DNA of 64,000 bases, taken from assembly GCA_020809705.1 (NCBI GenBank), contig CP085828.1, positions 6,076,001 through 6,140,000 of the forward strand, given 5' to 3'. This document shows, piece by piece, positions 1-10,985 of this stretch (positions within the stretch are counted from its first letter, which is position 1; each line of letters starts with the position of its first letter). The notes below the pieces were generated by a model, which was given only the letters and a program-made list of their open reading frames with translations, was not told the DNA's origin and did no database searches. A program made the translations under genes and the position numbers. The DNA is from Calonectria ilicicola (lineage: Eukaryota > Ascomycota > Sordariomycetes > Hypocreales > Nectriaceae).

Positions 1-100
1 CAGGTTTGAGGATGCATTGGTACAAAAAAAGCGACCATTTCGGTCCAGGTCAGGCCGCATTCATTTTACAACTATAGCCCAAGGGCAATCTGTCGACGAA

Positions 101-1150
101 ATGACCCAGCCTCCCTTCGGCGCCGATGAAGAGCTCTGTAGTGGCCTGGAAGTGGTCACTCTGGGTGAGGTTGATGTTATTAGAAGAACTGCCAAGCCGG
201 ATCGACAAGACAAGTCAGACTTCCCGAGGAAAGACTGCTTGCCGGGCGAGCCTCGCATCCTACTAGATGGCGCAACAATTGGAGCACATCTGGAGGAAGA
301 TCTAATGACCAGAGACCTCGACACACTATCACCACATCTCTGGCTTGTTGCAACGCAAAATAGTGCTCACATCTCGTCCTTGACGCATCAGATCGTCCGA
401 GGCCGTGAGATCGTTGTTACGGAGAAGGCTGAGCTGCATCTGGTCTGGTACTATGACCGCATCTTCATAAAGCCGTTGCCCAAGTACCTCCTCTCGTACG
501 CGTTCTGGAACTTCTACTTCATCTCTCCACGTTCGCCTATTCAGGAACCCCTGCGCAGTGAACTGAAAAGGGCAGCCCTCGGCTTTCTCCGGACATACGC
601 CTACTTGGTGCGGCGACGGTCCGACTTTGATACCGCCATGAGTGAGAATCATCGTCTCCTCCCAAAGCAGACAAAGTACTCCAGCTTTGTCACCTTGATC
701 AGATCAGTAGAAGGAATTGACGACGAAATGGTCTCCCAGCGCTATCACTATGGTGATCTACGCCTCTCACGGCTGAACTTCTGGGCCAAAATCTTCCTCT
801 TCCGCTTCACCTATCACAAGCTCGAGGGCCAGTACGGTCCCTACTTTGCCCGCTTCTATGGGCCCATCCTCTTCCTTTTCAGCATCTTTTCTGTATTGTT
901 AAGTACCATGCAGGTCGTCTTGGCTGTTATACCGCTTACTGACGACTTGAACAAGTCGTGGCTTGACTTCGCAAAACTTTCTCGGGGATTCTCGGTCTTC
1001 ACTTTGTTCATCATCGCTCTCATGATATTCTTCCCCTTGGTTTCTATTCTGAGCTTATCATTTAGAGAACTCATCTTCGCTTTGAAAGATTTGTATAAAA
1101 AAAGGCAGGCGAGAAGGGTTGCAAATAAACAAGAGAGTAGCATACTGTAA
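101..1150 (+). CDS. two-pass membrane protein of unknown function (DUF6601-like)
   Basis: This is a single open frame of 349 residues from the ATG at 101. The frame is open to the left edge of the window, so a longer, truncated N-terminus cannot be excluded. The middle of the protein is soluble and rich in conserved-looking Trp/Tyr/Pro (around residues 110-145). It is followed by two hydrophobic helices at about residues 254-276 and 298-320 and a basic C-terminal tail. This layout and the central segment resemble, from memory, the fungal DUF6601 family, which has no known role. I infer a membrane protein with a large cytosolic N-terminal domain. No enzyme motif is visible. Confidence 0.75.
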   Translation: MTQPPFGADEELCSGLEVVTLGEVDVIRRTAKPDRQDKSDFPRKDCLPGEPRILLDGATIGAHLEEDLMTRDLDTLSPHLWLVATQNSAHISSLTHQIVRGREIVVTEKAELHLVWYYDRIFIKPLPKYLLSYAFWNFYFISPRSPIQEPLRSELKRAALGFLRTYAYLVRRRSDFDTAMSENHRLLPKQTKYSSFVTLIRSVEGIDDEMVSQRYHYGDLRLSRLNFWAKIFLFRFTYHKLEGQYGPYFARFYGPILFLFSIFSVLLSTMQVVLAVIPLTDDLNKSWLDFAKLSRGFSVFTLFIIALMIFFPLVSILSLSFRELIFALKDLYKKRQARRVANKQESSIL

Positions 1151-1742
1151 TCAATATTCCCTAAATACATAATGTGTAAAATAAACATGGATGGCCTATT
1201 TGAGAATCTCCGCGTGATTAGTGCAATACTTAAATAAGCCTCCCGCTAGTTGCCAACTCAAATGTATAATGAGTACCACACTCGGCCCAACCCTCAATTA
1301 CTTTCTTAGAAGTCATAGTGGCTGCTCCACTCTCAGTTTAAAGCCACGCAAGCTCCATGCCAAGGATTTTATTATATCCAATAAGGCTACATGTAAAAGC
1401 AATCTGACCACCTAACAGAAATCGCCGTTTGCCACATTTGGAGGTGTTTACTCATACGACCATAGCTTATGTAATGATTCTGATCCTAGCTCTGACTGGT
1501 CTCTGCCATGGCCCACGTGCCTTCATGTGGACCACACCATAATTAGCCGGTACCGTCATGTTGTGTAGAAAATATGACATCTTGTGTCGTCAGTGGCTGC
1601 TTATTTTTGTGCAGATATTTGCGCAATTTAGTTAAAGGACTAGATTAAGGAATTAGTCGGAGATTTTTCCTCTTCAACTACCCGCCTACCTGGTCATTTA
1701 TCGTTGAGAGCATAAACGGTACCGAGAACGATCATAGATATA
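1151..1742. other. intergenic, no gene seen
   Basis: About 590 bp between two genes on the same strand. Only short, AT-rich open frames without coding character occur. It presumably holds the terminator of the membrane-protein gene and the promoter of the HET gene; no specific site stands out. Confidence 0.6.
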
Positions 1743-4130
1743 ATGGATCAAAGCTGGGGGCGTGAGCCAATGGAGCCGCGGTCTCGAGGCCTTGGTTTCC
1801 GTACAAGATTGAAACCATTTATTCCCTATATCGACAAACCTTCTTCATTTTGGAGCACGGCCGCGGAATTGAGGCCACAGATACGCCTTCCGTTGGCCAA
1901 GAGTGAGATGGTTGACGTCATTCGCAGCTGGCTGCAAGCCTGCGATAAAGGACACCGCAAATGCTGCCACATTCCACCCAACATCACATTGGCAAGGTCC
2001 AGGCCGATCTGGCTGGTCGATGTTATTCGGCTGTGTCTGGTTCCTGCTACTCAAGATATGAAATACTTTGCACTCAGCTATGTTTGGGGACACTTGACGC
2101 CGTTCTGTGCTACCATTGCCAATATCAACACTTTGCAGAAGGACCATGCATTGGACCAACTCAATTCAATCCCAAAGACAATCTCCGATGCCATACAACT
2201 AGTAGCGCAGCTATCAGAGAGATACCTCTGGGTAGATTGCTTATGCATTTTGCAAGATGACGGTGCACACAAGCAAGATCAACTAAACTCTATGGGCGAT
2301 ATTTACGCTAGAGCAATCGCGACCATTGTGGCTGCTAGTGGAGAGAATGCTAACGCTGGATTGAGAGCCAATTTTGACGATCCGGAAGTGCAATACCATG
2401 CCACATCCGGGGCTGGAATTGCCAGTTCTGCCATCAGGGTTCAGGCGCAACCTCGCAGTGCCATAGATGACGAAATATTGCCAACAGCCTTCTACGTGCC
2501 CTCGTCTAGCAACCGGCGGCATATTGAGACTTCAAGTGAGCAATCTTCGCCAAAAAGTCTTGAGGTTGAGTTAGGGTCTTCCTCGGAAAATGAAGGCCCC
2601 GACAATAGTTCCGAATTTGGCCTTGTGGATAGCGGCTCCCATGGCGATCATGCTGGGATCCAAATAAATGACACCAAAAAGTGGGGGAAGAGTTCATCTA
2701 TATTTTCCCCCTCTTTCAGCTACACTGAACTCCTTAAAAAACATCTTAAAGATTTTAAATCCGAGTCTAATCAGGTATCGGATACTGATCAGTTGATCAT
2801 TGACGGCGAGGAGATTATGCTGGATCAAGCTCTGGAGCTGGTAAAAAGCAAATGGTGTTCACGTGGCTGGACTTTCCAAGAACAGCTTTTCTCTTTGAGA
2901 AAGATTATTTTCCAAGGCGAAACAATCAATTGGGAATGTGGCTACGCAGCGTGGAGTGCAAAACAGGGTATTGTCCCCTTCGATTTAGACACTGTGTCAG
3001 AGGAGAGGAATTATGAAGAAGACCCCTTCAGATTCTTTGGTATGAATAAGCAGACCACCCCGCTGCCAGACTTTCGTCGCCTTGCACGCCTCATCACATT
3101 GTATAATCAGAGAGATTTGAAATACCCAGAAGACGTCCTCAATGCGTTTGCTAGTATTATCAAAAAGCTCACACCACAATATTCTGGGGGCTTCATTACG
3201 GGCTTGCCACAGATGCTCTTCGATAGTGCGCTGCTATGGCAACCTTATGGTCCTCTCACCCGGCGATTTGCAAAAGACCAGACGGACTCTTCAGGAGGAT
3301 TCGCTTGCCTTCCAAGTTGGTCGTGGGTTGGGTGGCAAGGGGATATACAAACCGAGAGTTGGCGGAGTGCGTACGACTTCATGAAGGGAAACCAGGACGA
3401 ATTCTATGAGGGAGATGAGAAAATATGGCAGCAGACATCATGGCGAACAATATCGACAGTAGAGTGGTTTCGACTGGATTCACTAGAAGGTGACGGTAGC
3501 AAGCATCGGATCCATGTGAATGGCCAGCAATATCGCGACAGTGCGCTATTGGGAAATGTAGCCAACCATTCTCTACCGGAAGGGTGGACCCGGCATGAAT
3601 CTCAGGAGCTAAGTACTCATTTCTTCCGGCATGAAGCAGACACATCGCGAGAGTTTTGGTATCCAATCCCACTTGTAGATTCGTCAAACACAGAGAGTAC
3701 CATGTTGCCTCACGTTCCCTGCAGGTTTCTTTGGTGCCAAACCCGGCGTGCATTTCTGGAACTTGGACAATCATTTCATAACGAGTTAACTAGTCTATGC
3801 TCCTGCGAAGATTTACTGGACGAATTTGGTAACTGGGCAGGAGTTCTCAGGCATCATGTTCGACGGAAAACACAAGAGATGGAAAACGTGACCAAGGCGG
3901 AGCTTATCGAGTTATCAGCTGGCTCGGTCCTGAACCAGGGAACAGAGGAGGTTAGCTTTGATGAGTGGTTTCGGAACGACCCATGTGGAAGTGCGGGCAA
4001 GTACGAGTTTTATAATGTTATGGCAATTAAGTGGGTGGAAGGTGTGGCGTATCGTGAGGGTGTTGGAAGAGTAAGGAAAGACATATGGGAGAGATTAGCT
4101 ACAGAGAAAGTCAAAGTAGTACTGGGTTGA
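1743..4130 (+). CDS. HET-domain (heterokaryon incompatibility) protein
   Basis: This is an intronless frame of 795 residues starting at an ATG. A HET domain begins near residue 108 with the typical LSYVWG motif, continues through the IPKTISDAI and LWVDCLCILQ blocks, and ends near the YARAIATIVAASG block. The conserved RGWTFQEQL element follows after a long acidic, Ser-rich insertion (about residues 240-370). The long C-terminal half carries Trp-rich segments (for example LPSWSWVGW) common in this family. HET proteins trigger heterokaryon incompatibility and regulated cell death when activated; many fungal copies are of unknown specificity. No transmembrane segment or nucleotide-binding motif is seen. 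The frame is intact, unlike several neighbours. Confidence 0.93.
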   Translation: MDQSWGREPMEPRSRGLGFRTRLKPFIPYIDKPSSFWSTAAELRPQIRLPLAKSEMVDVIRSWLQACDKGHRKCCHIPPNITLARSRPIWLVDVIRLCLVPATQDMKYFALSYVWGHLTPFCATIANINTLQKDHALDQLNSIPKTISDAIQLVAQLSERYLWVDCLCILQDDGAHKQDQLNSMGDIYARAIATIVAASGENANAGLRANFDDPEVQYHATSGAGIASSAIRVQAQPRSAIDDEILPTAFYVPSSSNRRHIETSSEQSSPKSLEVELGSSSENEGPDNSSEFGLVDSGSHGDHAGIQINDTKKWGKSSSIFSPSFSYTELLKKHLKDFKSESNQVSDTDQLIIDGEEIMLDQALELVKSKWCSRGWTFQEQLFSLRKIIFQGETINWECGYAAWSAKQGIVPFDLDTVSEERNYEEDPFRFFGMNKQTTPLPDFRRLARLITLYNQRDLKYPEDVLNAFASIIKKLTPQYSGGFITGLPQMLFDSALLWQPYGPLTRRFAKDQTDSSGGFACLPSWSWVGWQGDIQTESWRSAYDFMKGNQDEFYEGDEKIWQQTSWRTISTVEWFRLDSLEGDGSKHRIHVNGQQYRDSALLGNVANHSLPEGWTRHESQELSTHFFRHEADTSREFWYPIPLVDSSNTESTMLPHVPCRFLWCQTRRAFLELGQSFHNELTSLCSCEDLLDEFGNWAGVLRHHVRRKTQEMENVTKAELIELSAGSVLNQGTEEVSFDEWFRNDPCGSAGKYEFYNVMAIKWVEGVAYREGVGRVRKDIWERLATEKVKVVLG

Positions 4131-4791
4131 ACTATACGCTAGATTGAATACTCATATTTTAGTAAATCGGGAGCTCGACCAAGAGGGAGCTCCAAAGCCA
4201 CAATGGTGGCAGATACAACTAAGTTCGGCCACGATTCCCCCGACCAAGATACAACCAACGTAATCCTCCGTGAAACACAGCTTTGAAAACCTCAATCTTA
4301 TATTTACTATATAGAAGCAAATTTTCCTTGTTCATCCCGTGCTGAAACTCATTGACAAATCGTGCGGCAGCTAGAGAACCATGGTTCCGAAATCGACGTA
4401 TCGTGACGGCACGCTAGTAGGCAACATTCCTGACGACCATGTAGTCGGTCGATGGACCCAATGTAAATAAATGTCCTGAAGTATAGAAGGGCTTGAGGTA
4501 CCACGTAATTTCAAGAACGGATACAAGTGAATCTGAATAATATAAATTGAAAAGCAAAGTCACATAAGAGTGAGCCCAGAATAATCAATAAAATCCATCA
4601 ACAAAAATTGGAACAAGCACTTGATGTGAGTAGCCGTCAAAATGTCATCGATCTTTGACTACTGAACATAAAATAAACGATCAAAGAATGTTTGGCGACC
4701 AAGATATGTTGTTGAGAATACAAAGAGCATTGCATCAATATTCAAGAAGAGACACAGTGTATAACTAAAGTATAGATTCGACAATTTTCGT
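4131..4791. other. intergenic, no gene seen
   Basis: About 660 bp, AT-rich, between the 3' end of the HET gene and the 3' end of the convergent broken zinc-finger gene. It is expected to contain both terminators. No coding or structural feature is recognised. Confidence 0.55.
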
Positions 4792-5726
4792 TCATGAGCC
4801 AAATCCCTGGGTGAACTGTTCATTGTCATTTGGGCGCTCATAGTATTCCTGCCAGAAAATGCAATCAAATTCATTGATAAGTTCGTGCTCATATGAGTCT
4901 TGATTGGCATTAAGAATGTTATTTTCAAAGCCATGGTTGATTTGTTCAAATTGACTGGCAGCGTTGTTCAAATTCTCCACAAACTCTGATCTGATCGATT
5001 CCGACCTTAGAGTTTCTTCAAGCTCCCCGATAAGTTTGTTCAGAAAGCCAGAGACTTGGCTGTTGTCTTCGGCTCCACCTTGGGCCTGGGTGTTGATGAG
5101 CTGTGAGGCCACGGAAGAACCTTTAAAACTCCAAAACCTGCGCAACAATGCAACAACTTCCTCTATTGACGTTCCAAGGTGAACTTCCGATGGCCTATCT
5201 GCATTCTGGAATAAAATGGTCTAAATTTCATACCATTGCTCTGTGGTGGAGCTTTTACTCTTTGAGCTCCTTTTCGCTAAGAGGATCTGCTGGTCCTCTG
5301 AAATACCATGCCTGTGAATGGAATACGGTGTAATCTCATAGCATATGCCCTGCTCTGAATGTTTGCAGTAGCACTTTTGCAATGGTCAGGGGGAAGGCTG
5401 TGCTTTCTCTTAATATGCTGTTTGACATGGGAAATGCGTAGGAGTTTAAGCTGCATGCAAAATTGGTGTTCAACTGGATTAAATCTGTAGAAGGGGCATG
5501 CAAACAGTCTGGTCTCCTCCGTACCTCCATGGCCAGTAACTAAGTCATCAGGGTAACCATAGCTTGATCCAAGATGGCTTGGTGATTTGCCAAGCCTTGC
5601 CCTTTTCTTGCCCCTCTCTTCAGGCGGTGGCTCCAAAGACATCCCATGATTATTGATCTTGGCATCTTGAAAGCTTGGCATAGCAAATGCATACTGCGTA
5701 TTAGACGGTGTGATGTAACGGGACAT
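4792..5726 (-). pseudogene. broken C2H2-like zinc-finger gene (copy A)
   Basis: The gene reads on the minus strand from an ATG at 5726. The first frame encodes an acidic/basic N-terminus and a zinc-finger segment containing FACPFYRFNP and a KQHIKRKH histidine block. At about 5378-5384 the frame is lost: the continuation (QKCYCKHS, then EQWYEI) lies in another frame, as expected for loss of one base. That frame then meets TAG at 5221-5223 and continues open to a stop at 4792, ending in an acidic Gln/Asn-rich tail. By alignment with the intact copy at 10986-12155 (NQIWDILFP), the TAG sits where Trp is expected, so TGG to TAG explains it. No plausible intron repairs both lesions: the candidate removing the TAG would be about 28 nt. 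It is probably an inactive relative of the two nearby zinc-finger genes. Confidence 0.72.
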
Positions 5727-5840
5727 TGTAAATATTGAAGTCGGCGATGGAACGTTCTCTGGCAGGCTGATTAGTGAACGAGCTTCTTGAGTTGCAAAGA
5801 TGACCACGGACAATGAGACGAGAGTAAAAATCTCATACAA

Positions 5841-8440
5841 GGGTCAATTTGTGAATAGCGAACTGGGGATTCAAGTAATAAAGGGTCAGTCTGTAGGTCA
5901 TATCCCTTGTTCAGGTTGCGTGATGGGTCGGATGATATCAGATTGGGCAACCCTAAAACAAGGCAATGTGGCAATGCTTATGCCCTGTTGGGTCGCACAA
6001 GAGGGGGTCGCAGGACTCGTTGGGCTTTTCAGATAGGAACACATACATACACCCCTGGGCGTGCAGTAAGAGATGATGTAGCAGAAGAAGAAGACTTATA
6101 TAACAAGAGAAACAGGAACTTGTGCCCCTTCTCGACACGTGACTTTCTTGCACAGGTATGGTGCAACAAGAATGGCGAGTTGAATTTGAATGATCATTCT
6201 CATTCTGAGCGTCACGATCGCGGAGGAGCTGGGGTGTTAAATGACCAACATTGTAGAAATCACGGGGCGGGGCGTTGGTCAACTGGATGAGGCCTGTGCA
6301 TTATATAACATGTGCTATAGCATCACTAGGGTCCTAGGGCTTGAATAGTTTAGCCAATGGGTGTCCAAATTGGCGCAGCGGTTTATGGTGACAACCATGT
6401 CTGGGTTTCCTGCAGTGGCAACTTGTACCCCACCCACTGCAAAGGGGCTGGCAACCCACTTTTTGTCTATATTTTCACAATGCTTTTTTAACAAGACTGG
6501 CTTGTAATCACAGTTAAGCTCTGGAGTTCCTCTTTCAAGACGAACGATCTGTGACCTTTGCTGGTCATACTAAATAATTCCAATGGCCTCGTTGGTGAAT
6601 GTACGCCCGAGTTGTTTAGCGAGTATTTTGAGTACGCTAAACGCCCAAGCGGCTGAGCGTGTTGGTCCGGGGTTCCCAATGGCTGGGAAAATCTGTTGCA
6701 AGAAGTGGGACAGATTGGTAGGTTACACTAGTGCCGCTGGATATGGATGTGGAGAGTGGCTTGCATCCCTATCCGTAAGTGTTGGGAGAACCATGCATGT
6801 CAGTCACTGCAGTCATCTTTGCGGTGTGTTCATAGATGATTCGTTCCCACACAATTATCCGCGCAACCCTTTCGTTCACCGACATGATGCCTGTTTAGTT
6901 CGGTAGGAGCACCTCCAAGAAGTTCGACTGAGATGTTCCAGTCGTAACCTCTGCAGCAAGTAGGACATCAGGTTCAGCCTGAGAGGCCAGGCCATGGCAC
7001 ATGGTGATAACTACCAGCATTGATAAGTGCTTTGGTCTACAAATGGTCTACTGAGATATTGAGAAGAAAATCAACCGAAAGCTGTACTCACGGTAAGGGG
7101 TGGCCTAATTACCACATTTGTGGCTCTCGTCACAAGTGTGGTTATCGTAACATGTGTGGTTGAGCTAATCCATTATGAGTGGTGCTCAACACCAGCCACA
7201 TATGTGGTTCATCAATGATAAATGGTGAGTTCCACGTGAAAATTACAGAGTCAAGAAGGATCCACCAATACACGTATAATGCACTCTGGCACCCCAAAAC
7301 ACGACCTTTTCAGTTTAGCACCTGGAACAATTGTATATGTTCCTAAATATGCCCCGTTATACGTGAGAATTCCTCTACTATTTCTTCATTTGATGTATCT
7401 AGACAATGGGCCTGAACCAACTCCCAAGTTGGGCGGGTATGCTGGGTTACCACGGTGGGTGTGGAGATGCCCACTTCCCGTGTTTTTAGCTTGCTTTAGC
7501 AGCTCAGGGCTGGGACCAGACGAAGGTCAGGTGTGATCCTTTTCGTAGTATCTAGAATTACGATTCCCCAATTCGTAAAAGCGCACCACAGCTGCGAGAG
7601 AGGTCATTGCAGTGAAGAGAATGGCCCTCACCACAGTTGCGGCCACTGATGTGCCTGGTTTTTATGGCGGCTCCGGGGGTGCTCTTCGAGAGAGATGATG
7701 CACAAGATCCGTAATTCCGAGCGGGCTACGAAGAAACATTTCGCTCTCTTTCTTGAAAAACATGCAATTAATAGCACTTATTCTCCGATTCCATAAATTT
7801 TCAAGTTTATTTTGCCTTTGAGATTCTTCACGTTGCCTGTTTGTTCCTTAATTGTCATCATGTCCTACATTCTGTCACGCCATTCATTCCTTTCCCATAA
7901 TCTAGTCGCAGAGAGAATCCACAATTCAAAGCCAATCTCCTGCTCGAAACGATCTGATTGCGTCATACTACAAAAAACCTTGTCTTTTGCTCGTGATCAC
8001 AAGCATGAAACATCTAGCCTTGCTAAAAGAGATGATCACAAAAAGTCGCCATGTAGACTAGCAATTTCCGGCAGCACCATACTCACACAAATTAAAAATG
8101 AGACTATTATGAGTGGTGGGCTATTCTTAGGACAAATCAAAGATAAAACTTTGCGCTAATATTTTCCCACTCGTAGGTCCTTCAGTGCAGAACACATCTG
8201 GCTGCCCCGTACCAATCCAAAGCCTGGTATTTTTGTCTGTCACATATCTCGCTATTTTGCTATCAATGAATGGGGGTTTTTGGATCCTTGCCGTCTGCTG
8301 TTACCGCCGCCCTAGCCATACACACCATGTTAGCATATGGACTGTTAGCACATTTTGTCAAAGGGGCTCATCCCTGCCTGTGGTGTGTGGCATTGGCGAC
8401 TATGGTATTTCTCAGGCCCACATAAGGGTTCATTTTTCGC
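5841..8440. other. gene-free stretch with a cluster of CANNTG palindromes
   Basis: About 2.6 kb between the two broken zinc-finger genes. Open frames up to about 127 codons occur, but none has recognisable domains, a convincing start context or splice structure. The only structured part I see is the group of palindromes at 7112-7207, listed separately. Confidence 0.5.
7112..7207. promoter_or_regulatory. four clustered E-box-like palindromes
   Basis: Within 96 bp lie CCACATTTGTGG (7112-7123), CACAAGTGTG (7131-7140), ACATGTGTGG (7150-7159) and the perfect palindrome CCACATATGTGG (7196-7207). Each contains a CANNTG core, flanked mostly by CA/TG. CANNTG is the general binding core of bHLH regulators. 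Whether any protein binds here is unknown; the cluster could also be a relic of an inverted repeat. Confidence 0.3.
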
Positions 8441-8451
8441 ACCCAGCTGTC

Positions 8452-10185
8452 TGCCAATTTGGAGGATCGGCATCCGAAGTCGCAGTTGTTGGTGGCAAGC
8501 GTTCCAATGATCAAAGCGACCAGAGGTCATCCAAGAAACCACGGTGACGAGCAGAGCGAGATGATGACCCTGAACGAAATAGACGCGGCAGACGAGATGG
8601 AAGTGGCAGACGAGATGCGGGCGACGGGTTCCCCAATCTCTCTGAGGACCAATCAGGCAACGCTGATTCATCAGCTCTGGGATTCGCATGCCTATTATAT
8701 CGTGAAAATCCACACAAATATCACCAATGCATGACTGCGAAATTGACGCGATACATCGATGTCGCACAGCACCTTTGTCGAAAACATACAGCTAGCAGGT
8801 ACAAGTGCCCAAGGTGTCATGTTTCATGGGGTGAGGATGAAACGCAGTTGTTTGATGAACATATCCAACAGGGAACCTGCGACATTGGCGACCCACCTGA
8901 AGAAGATTTAGACAAACTATCTTGGGACGATTTTCAAGGTGCCACGATAGGCAAAAGTCGCAGCGGCCCTAACAGGCGACTGGTTTCTCGAAAGGATGAT
9001 GAAAAATGGCTTTGGACCTGGGACAAGATTTTTAACAAACCTCCGCCTGCATCAATTTACCTCAAAGGGCCTTTTGAAGAAGTCACTGAGCACATCCTTG
9101 TGGGTTTTATCCCCTGTCTATCCAGATTAGTCGATCTGCAAACGAATGTCACCCTTGTCGAATGTCTTCGGAGCTTGAGTAGAAACAGTCCTACGCCATT
9201 GGATGCAAACCCTCCCTTGGAGGCCTCGAGAACTGGCCACAACCTCGCTGGATCTATTACGATGTCCCCCGAGCAGATACCTAGGCCTGGTCATTTCATT
9301 AACAGATCACGCGAGTCATCAATCAACATTTTTAGGTCTTACAATGAAAGTTTTCCATTACGTGGTTCTTCCTCAAGGGAGATTCGCGGATTTCGCAATC
9401 ACATTCGTGGGGCCCAAAACTTGGCAACTGGTCCTGGAACTCAAAATCAACCACTTGACGTTTGGCCTATGGCTAAGGAAAATGGCCTTTTATCCCAAAC
9501 CCCTATTGACTGTCAAATGCTTGGAGCAGATGCATTAAGTAATATAAATACGCCTTCGCTCAGTGATAACTATACGTTGAGCCAGGTCGCGAGAGATACA
9601 AGCTCATCCTTCCAGAACGTCCCGAGGAGCCTCCTACGCCGAGATCAGGTTCAGAATGCACAAAACTAAAGGAGCGCCATGTTCTGGTCTTCTTTTAATT
9701 ATCATACATTGAATTCAAGCCCGCTCCCTTCAGCTCCCAATGATCTGCGCCTCAGTCTATTGGACACAACTGATTCTCAATCATTTCACTCAATGGAAAT
9801 GTTTGCAGGCCCAGCCCCTATGTCTGACTCCCTAGATGAGCCCCCAGATGCGGTTTTAATAGCTGATACCCAAAACCACGCCATCTCTGGCTCACTATCC
9901 CATGGGCCAGATATTACAACAAATGACTACTCTAGCGCTAGACCCGCAAATGACGATCATCGCAATTCCGATTTTCAGGAAGACTTTCCAGCGCTATCAG
10001 ATCCTCGCTCGGCAGCACATTCATCCGGTCGCCTGCCCCTAAACTTATCAGCAGGTCAAATGCCAAATGATCGGCCACCAAGCTTCACGCTTGAAGCCCA
10101 GATCAATTCCCAAACCGGAGCCATATTCACCAATGTGTTGGCCGAACAAATGTTTTGGAACCACTATCAGCATAGGGATCCCTAA
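8452..10185 (+). pseudogene. broken C2H2-like zinc-finger gene (copy B)
   Basis: One reading frame runs through this stretch and is interrupted twice, by TGA at 8545-8547 and TAA at 9667-9669. Between the stops it encodes the family zinc-finger: FACLLYRENPHKYHQC, then a DVAQHLCRKH histidine block and YKCPRCHVSWG. The conserved segment after it (WTWDKIFNKPPPASIYL) matches the intact copy C (QIWDILFPHCKPPASPYL). The frame after the second stop is Ser/Pro/Asp-rich and ends at 10185. The usual CPFY element reads CLLY here. TAA is one transition from CAA, and TGA one transition from CGA or TGG. An intron around 8545 is conceivable but only a poor donor (GTGACG) is available. The true 5' end is not resolved; the start given is where the frame begins to look coding. 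Confidence 0.65.
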
Positions 10186-10985
10186 TCAGAAACAAAACAT
10201 TGGTCCCTTTTGACGAGTAATGGTTTGTATGATGCCTGAGGGTCATACAAAGACCACCTACAGAGACTTTACAGAGTGAGAGGATCAGTTGAGTGACATT
10301 GACCAGTTAAGTATATGCAGGATGAAGATTACGACGAAATGAAGCTATCAAATTGAAAATCGTTCCCCTTGCGTGTTTCTTATTTATTTTTTACTTTCCA
10401 TGTTTCTTCTTATTCATTCGCTACTTCTTATTTGTATCGATCTAGGCTGTGGTTAGTCTGTCATTCCCAATTAGCTTACATTGTGCTTATTAAGCACAGG
10501 TTAGAGATGGTTAGCAGTGCAATGGTGGATCAAAGACCACATTGCTCATTATTTAAAGTGCAACTGCTAGTCACTACTCCATATAGAGATCTTGAAAATA
10601 AATTGCTATTCGGTCTCTTGACTAGGTTCTGGCTCTTGGGAATTGAGAGGAGCCAGGCCTTAGGCCTTGATAAGGCAAACTGAGCCATGACCGTGAGCTT
10701 TGTAGCCATGCTAGACAGTCTCACAACTGTACAACAAGTAATATTTTTATTTGGGTCGATTCAATGCAAGGCAGATTTTAGTTGCTTCATCTGATCAATC
10801 TTAAAACTATTATGGAGAGTACCGATTATTTAATGTATATTCCCTTGTATTCATTACATACAACATAAGGTCAGCATTCGAAAATAAGGATCTTCCCCTC
10901 TTCCCTCCCCTCCCATCTTGTTCATCCATGCTCACTCTCCCTCCGTATACCTGGCCTCGGGTCTTGGATTCTTTTTCCACGAGAA
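10186..10985. other. intergenic, no gene seen
   Basis: About 800 bp of AT-rich sequence between the convergent 3' ends of zinc-finger copies B and C. It has short open frames only. No repeat or RNA gene is recognised. Confidence 0.55.

Noticed and set aside
5192..5225. A 28-nt intron (GTATGA...TTCCAG) that would remove the TAG in zinc-finger copy A
   Set aside because: It is far shorter than other introns in this window (49 nt or more), and the frameshift upstream would remain.
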